A DNA stretch of 7,330 nt from Nitrosomonadales bacterium (GTDB lineage: Bacteria > Pseudomonadota > Gammaproteobacteria > Burkholderiales > Sulfuricellaceae): positions 1 to 7,330 of the forward strand of contig PQAG01000048.1 of the NCBI GenBank assembly GCA_003104895.1, in the 5' to 3' direction. The position numbers and the translations under genes are program-made. Positions 4,920 to 7,330 of the stretch are shown here, piece after piece. Each line of letters starts with the position of its first letter. Positions within the stretch are counted from its first letter, which is position 1. A model generated the notes under the pieces. That model was not told where the DNA came from, ran no database searches, and saw only the letters and a program-made list of their open reading frames with translations.

Positions 4920-5973
4920 GGTTGTCGTCGGCATGTCAGGCGGGGTGGATTCCTCGGTCACCGCCCTGCTCCTGAAGCAGCAGGGGTATGAAGTCATTGG
5001 CCTGTTCATGAAGAACTGGGAAGACGACGACGGCGAGGACGGCTACTGCCCGGCCAAGCAGGATTTCATGGACGTGCTGGCGGTGGCGGACAAGATCGGC
5101 ATCGAGGTGGAAGCCGTCAATTTCGCCAGGGAATACAAGGAGCGGGTTTTCAGCCTGTTCCTCAAGGAATATCAGGCCGGCCGCACCCCGAATCCGGACG
5201 TGCTGTGCAATTCGGAAATCAAGTTCAAGGCCTTCCTCGACCACGCCCTGGGGCTGGGCGCTGAGAAAATCGCCACCGGCCACTATGCGCGGGTGCGCGA
5301 ACGCTTCGGCTCTTTCGAGTTGCTCAAGGCGGAAGATGGCACCAAGGACCAGAGCTACTTCCTCTACCGCCTCAACCAGGCTCAGCTTTCGAAAACGCTT
5401 TTCCCGCTGGGCGGCCTGTACAAGCGCGAGGTGCGAAAAATCGCCGAAGCCGCTGGTCTGCCCACCTTTGCGAAAAAGGACAGCACCGGCATCTGCTTCA
5501 TCGGCGAGCGCCCCTTCCGGGACTTTCTCCAGCGCTACCTGCCCAGGCAGTCCGGCCCGATGCAGACACCGGAAGGCAAGGTGGTGGGAGAACATCAGGG
5601 CCTGGCCTATTACACCCTCGGCCAGCGCCAGGGGCTGGGCATCGGCGGCCAGGGCAAACCCTGGTTCGTGGCCGCGAAAGACATGGCCAGCAACACCCTG
5701 ATCGTGGTGCAGGGGCATGATCATCCGTTGCTGCTCAGGGACAGCCTCAGAGCCGCAGACCTGAACTGGATCAGCGGCACCCAGCCCCACCCGCAATGGG
5801 TTTATGCCGCCAAGACGCGCTACCGCCAGGCGGATGCGCCCTGCAGCATCAGGCACGTGGACGCCGCCAGTTGCGAGGTGGAGTTCGCCGCGCCGCAGTG
5901 GGCAGTGACGCCGGGGCAATCGGTGGTGCTGTACGAAAGCGAGGTCTGCCTCGGGGGGGGAATCATTCTGTGA
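4912..5973 (+). CDS. mnmA: tRNA-specific 2-thiouridylase MnmA
   Basis: MnmA uses ATP to adenylate U34 of tRNA-Lys, -Glu and -Gln and replaces its 2-oxygen with sulfur delivered by a persulfide relay, giving the s2U of mnm5s2U. The 353-residue product has the ATP PP-loop GMSGGVDSS (7-15), the NPDVLCNSEIKF segment with Cys99, GTKDQSYFL (143-151), and the second catalytic cysteine C195 in DSTGICFIGER. The pair corresponds to Cys102 and Cys199 of the E. coli enzyme. The C-terminal beta-barrel ends CLGGGIIL. The ATG at 4912 overlaps the upstream gene's stop by 8 nt and has AGCGGA and AAGGGA upstream (4901-4906, 4896-4901), consistent with translational coupling. A G8 run (5953-5960) encodes the GGG near the C-terminus. 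Transcription meets the convergent gst gene 40 nt after the stop. Confidence 0.98.
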   Translation: MSKVVVGMSGGVDSSVTALLLKQQGYEVIGLFMKNWEDDDGEDGYCPAKQDFMDVLAVADKIGIEVEAVNFAREYKERVFSLFLKEYQAGRTPNPDVLCNSEIKFKAFLDHALGLGAEKIATGHYARVRERFGSFELLKAEDGTKDQSYFLYRLNQAQLSKTLFPLGGLYKREVRKIAEAAGLPTFAKKDSTGICFIGERPFRDFLQRYLPRQSGPMQTPEGKVVGEHQGLAYYTLGQRQGLGIGGQGKPWFVAAKDMASNTLIVVQGHDHPLLLRDSLRAADLNWISGTQPHPQWVYAAKTRYRQADAPCSIRHVDAASCEVEFAAPQWAVTPGQSVVLYESEVCLGGGIIL

Positions 5974-6017
5974 TGCGTAAGCAGCAAACCCATTACTGCT
6001 CACTCATCACGCATTAC
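5970..6017. repeat. palindrome covering both convergent stop codons of mnmA and gst
   Basis: GTGATGCGT (5970-5978) pairs with ACGCATTAC (6009-6017), 8 Watson-Crick pairs plus one G-U in plus-strand RNA. Inside it AGCAG (5980-5984) pairs with CTGCT (5996-6000), with several unpaired bases between. The mnmA TGA (5971-5973) is in the left arm and the gst TAA (6016-6014) in the right arm. There is no T tract on either side, so it is not a standard intrinsic terminator. It fills almost the whole 40-nt gap and is the only candidate transcript-end structure for both genes. Confidence 0.6.
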
Positions 6018-6622
6018 ACCACCGGCACCGTATCCTTGAACGACGGGCGCTGAGCCAGCTTTTCCGCCAGCTTGCCGAGGTTGGGATGCGCCTCGCGCCA
6101 CTGGATATGCGGAAAGCGGAAATCCAGGTAACCCAGGGTGCAGCCCACGGCGATGTCAGCCAGTGAAAAGAAGTCGCCGGTGCACCACGCCTTTTCGCCC
6201 AGTTCTTCGGACATGGCTTCCAGGCCGCGAAACATCTGGCCCTCCTGGCGCACGATCCATTCCGCGTCCTGCTTGATCTCGGGCCGCTTCTGCTCCAGAT
6301 AGATGGTGGCGGCGGATTCCGTCACCCCGTCCGCCAGGGCTTCCCAGCGCCGCACGGCGATGCGCGGGCGATGCTCCTTGGGCAGCAGGGGCGAAACCGG
6401 GGTGAGGTGGTCGAGGTACTCAACGATCACGCGCGAATCGAACAAGGTGCTGCCGTCTTCCATCACCAGCACCGGCACCTTGCCCAGCGGGTTGTACTCG
6501 GGCACGCGGGTGGCGGGCTCCCAGGGGATGTCCACGACCGCCTCGTAGTCAATGCGTTTTTCCGCCAGCACCACGCGCACCTTGCGCGCAAAGGGGCTGG
6601 TCAGGGACAGGATGAGTTTCAT
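6014..6622 (-). CDS. glutathione S-transferase family protein, YibF-like
   Basis: This is a 202-residue cytoplasmic GST. The N-terminal thioredoxin-like domain (about 1-77) begins MKLILSLTSPFARKVRV, placing Ser9-Pro10 at the active-site position. NPLGKVPVL (44-52) carries the cis-proline Pro50, and FDSRVIVEYL (61-70) carries D62-S63, which bind the glutamyl part of glutathione. The all-helical C-terminal domain holds the N-capping box SLADIAVG (153-160), then GYLDFRFP and a terminal RPSF. Overall it resembles E. coli YibF (TSPFVRK, FNPLGKVPVLV, FDSPIIAEY). The substrate is unknown; YibF-type GSTs may bind glutathione adducts or act in stress rather than in classic conjugation. The ATG at 6622 has a weak GAGAA ribosome site (6633-6629). 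It lies 105 nt downstream of acnB on the same strand, with a hairpin between, and is convergent with mnmA. Confidence 0.93.
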   Translation of the reverse strand: MKLILSLTSPFARKVRVVLAEKRIDYEAVVDIPWEPATRVPEYNPLGKVPVLVMEDGSTLFDSRVIVEYLDHLTPVSPLLPKEHRPRIAVRRWEALADGVTESAATIYLEQKRPEIKQDAEWIVRQEGQMFRGLEAMSEELGEKAWCTGDFFSLADIAVGCTLGYLDFRFPHIQWREAHPNLGKLAEKLAQRPSFKDTVPVV

Positions 6623-6646
6623 GAATTATTCTCGTGGATTAGTTAA

Positions 6647-6712
6647 CAGTGATCAGTTCCCAGCTATCAGTCAAACCGTGGGGTTCAACTAAGTACTGAC
6701 AACTGAGCACTG
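6647..6712 (-). repeat. long imperfect hairpin between acnB and gst
   Basis: Two 31-nt arms (6647-6677 and 6682-6712) surround the loop GTGG (6678-6681). 22 of 31 positions are Watson-Crick pairs. In minus-strand RNA, the direction of acnB and gst, five of the nine remaining positions become G-U pairs (27 of 31); in plus-strand RNA none do. The arms consist of CAGT/TCAGTT-like subrepeats. No T tract follows it on the minus strand, so it is more likely an mRNA 3'-end stabiliser, a processing site or a dispersed repeat than a terminator. Its position 15 nt after the acnB stop fits an acnB 3' UTR element. Confidence 0.7.
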
Positions 6713-6727
6713 ACGGCTCAACAGTAA

Positions 6728-7330
6728 TCAAACCTGTGCCACCGGAATCACCCTGCCCTTGCCGGCATAGGCTTCCATCTGGCTGAAATTGAGGTAACGG
6801 TAGATATTGTCCGCCATGGGCGCAATTTTGTCCTGCACCAGGGCCAGATATTCTTCAAGGCCGGGAATGCGGCCCAGCCGCGCGCATACCGCTGCCAGTT
6901 CCGCCGAACCCAGATAGACGCGGGCATCCTTGCCGAGACGGTTGTCGAAATTGCGCGTGCTGGTGGAAAACACCGTGGCCCTGTCCGCCACCCTTGCCTG
7001 GTTGCCCATGCACAGCGAGCAGCCGGGCATTTCCATGCGCGCGCCGGCTCGACCAAAAATGCCATACACGCCCTCCTCGCGCAACTGGGCCTCGTCCATG
7101 CGGGTCGGCGGCGCCACCCACAGCTTGGTCGAAAGCAGGCCGGCATCCTCCAGCACCTTGGACGCAGCGCGGTAATGGCCGATATTGGTCATGCAGCTGC
7201 CGATGAAGACCTCGTCGATCTTGTCCCCTGCCACGGCGGAGAGCGGCTTGACGTCGTCCGGATCGTTGGGGCAGGCCAGCAGCGGTTCCTTGATTTCGTT
7301 CAGGTCGATTTCCAGCACATAGGCGTATTC
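6728..7330 (-). CDS. acnB: aconitate hydratase B, C-terminal 200 residues (5' part outside the window)
   Basis: AcnB interconverts citrate and isocitrate through a [4Fe-4S] cluster in the TCA cycle; many AcnB proteins also act on 2-methyl-cis-aconitate and bind mRNA when the cluster is lost. The fragment matches the end of E. coli AcnB closely. All three cluster cysteines are in view: one in FIGSCMTNIGH (fragment residue 46) and two in PGCSLCMGNQARVAD (104 and 107), corresponding to Cys710, Cys769 and Cys772 of the E. coli protein. VAPPTRMD (72-79), STSTRNFDNR (122-131) and the C-terminal IYRYLNFSQMEAYAGKG are also family features. The frame stays open to the right edge, beginning EYAYVLEIDL, so the start lies outside. 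The family is about 860 residues. An in-frame GTG at 7318 is internal and not a start. Product AcnB feeds isocitrate to Icd, encoded on the same strand in this window. Confidence 0.98.
   Translation of the reverse strand, partial: EYAYVLEIDLNEIKEPLLACPNDPDDVKPLSAVAGDKIDEVFIGSCMTNIGHYRAASKVLEDAGLLSTKLWVAPPTRMDEAQLREEGVYGIFGRAGARMEMPGCSLCMGNQARVADRATVFSTSTRNFDNRLGKDARVYLGSAELAAVCARLGRIPGLEEYLALVQDKIAPMADNIYRYLNFSQMEAYAGKGRVIPVAQV

Noticed and set aside
4936..6003. A 355-codon open frame antisense to almost all of mnmA
   Set aside because: It is codon-aligned with mnmA on the opposite strand, where GC-rich coding sequence often lacks stops. Its protein has no recognisable motif, while mnmA has all its catalytic residues.
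1..7330. CRISPR array, tRNA or rRNA genes, insertion sequence or phage genes, defence system
   Set aside because: I looked for regular spaced repeats, cloverleaf-like segments, transposase or integrase motifs and defence domains. All coding space is taken by housekeeping families plus two small unknown exported proteins.

Overview
This window is chromosomal housekeeping DNA from a Gram-negative proteobacterium, most likely a betaproteobacterium. The proteins match the E. coli families closely (ClpA, ClpS, an NADP-type Icd, RluE, NudJ, MnmA, a YibF-like GST, AcnB). The gene order clpA-clpS / csp / icd is one I associate with betaproteobacteria. The DNA is moderately GC-rich. A genus cannot be named from this sequence alone; a Nitrosomonadales-like lineage is only a guess.

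Layout, left to right. Positions 1-1098 (minus strand) hold the 5' part of clpA, cut by the window edge, and complete clpS, with clpS first in the operon. Positions 1099-1330 are a divergent control region. A CspD/CspA-like cold-shock gene (1331-1534, plus) follows and faces icd (1621-2859, minus) across a perfect 13-bp hairpin that can terminate transcription both ways. A 109-bp gap containing a long imperfect palindrome separates icd from the divergent rluE (2969-3499, plus). A small exported Ala/Pro/Lys-rich protein (3609-3827) with its own strong terminator comes next. A tightly overlapping trio then runs nudJ, an uncharacterised exported protein, and mnmA (3925-5973, plus). mnmA converges on a GST-family gene (6014-6622, minus). 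The 3' end of acnB (6728-7330, minus) runs off the right edge.

Functionally the window combines protein quality control (the ClpS adaptor feeds N-degron substrates to ClpA, which unfolds them for ClpP), two consecutive TCA-cycle enzymes (AcnB makes isocitrate and Icd oxidises it), RNA modification (RluE on 23S rRNA, MnmA on the tRNA wobble uridine), nucleotide or thiamine-precursor housekeeping (NudJ), cold or stationary-phase RNA binding (Csp) and a glutathione-linked protein. In E. coli icd, rluE, nudJ and mnmA are also neighbours, but the clpSA-csp block lies elsewhere.

No phage, transposon, CRISPR, RNA gene or defence system is visible. The points most worth a second look are the exported protein between nudJ and mnmA, which has a plausible Cys-His-Asp transglutaminase-like triad, and three intergenic palindromes built from short subrepeats. 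One palindrome is followed by a T8 tract just before icd. Another covers both stop codons of mnmA and gst. The third shows substitutions that preserve pairing only in the acnB-gst transcript direction.
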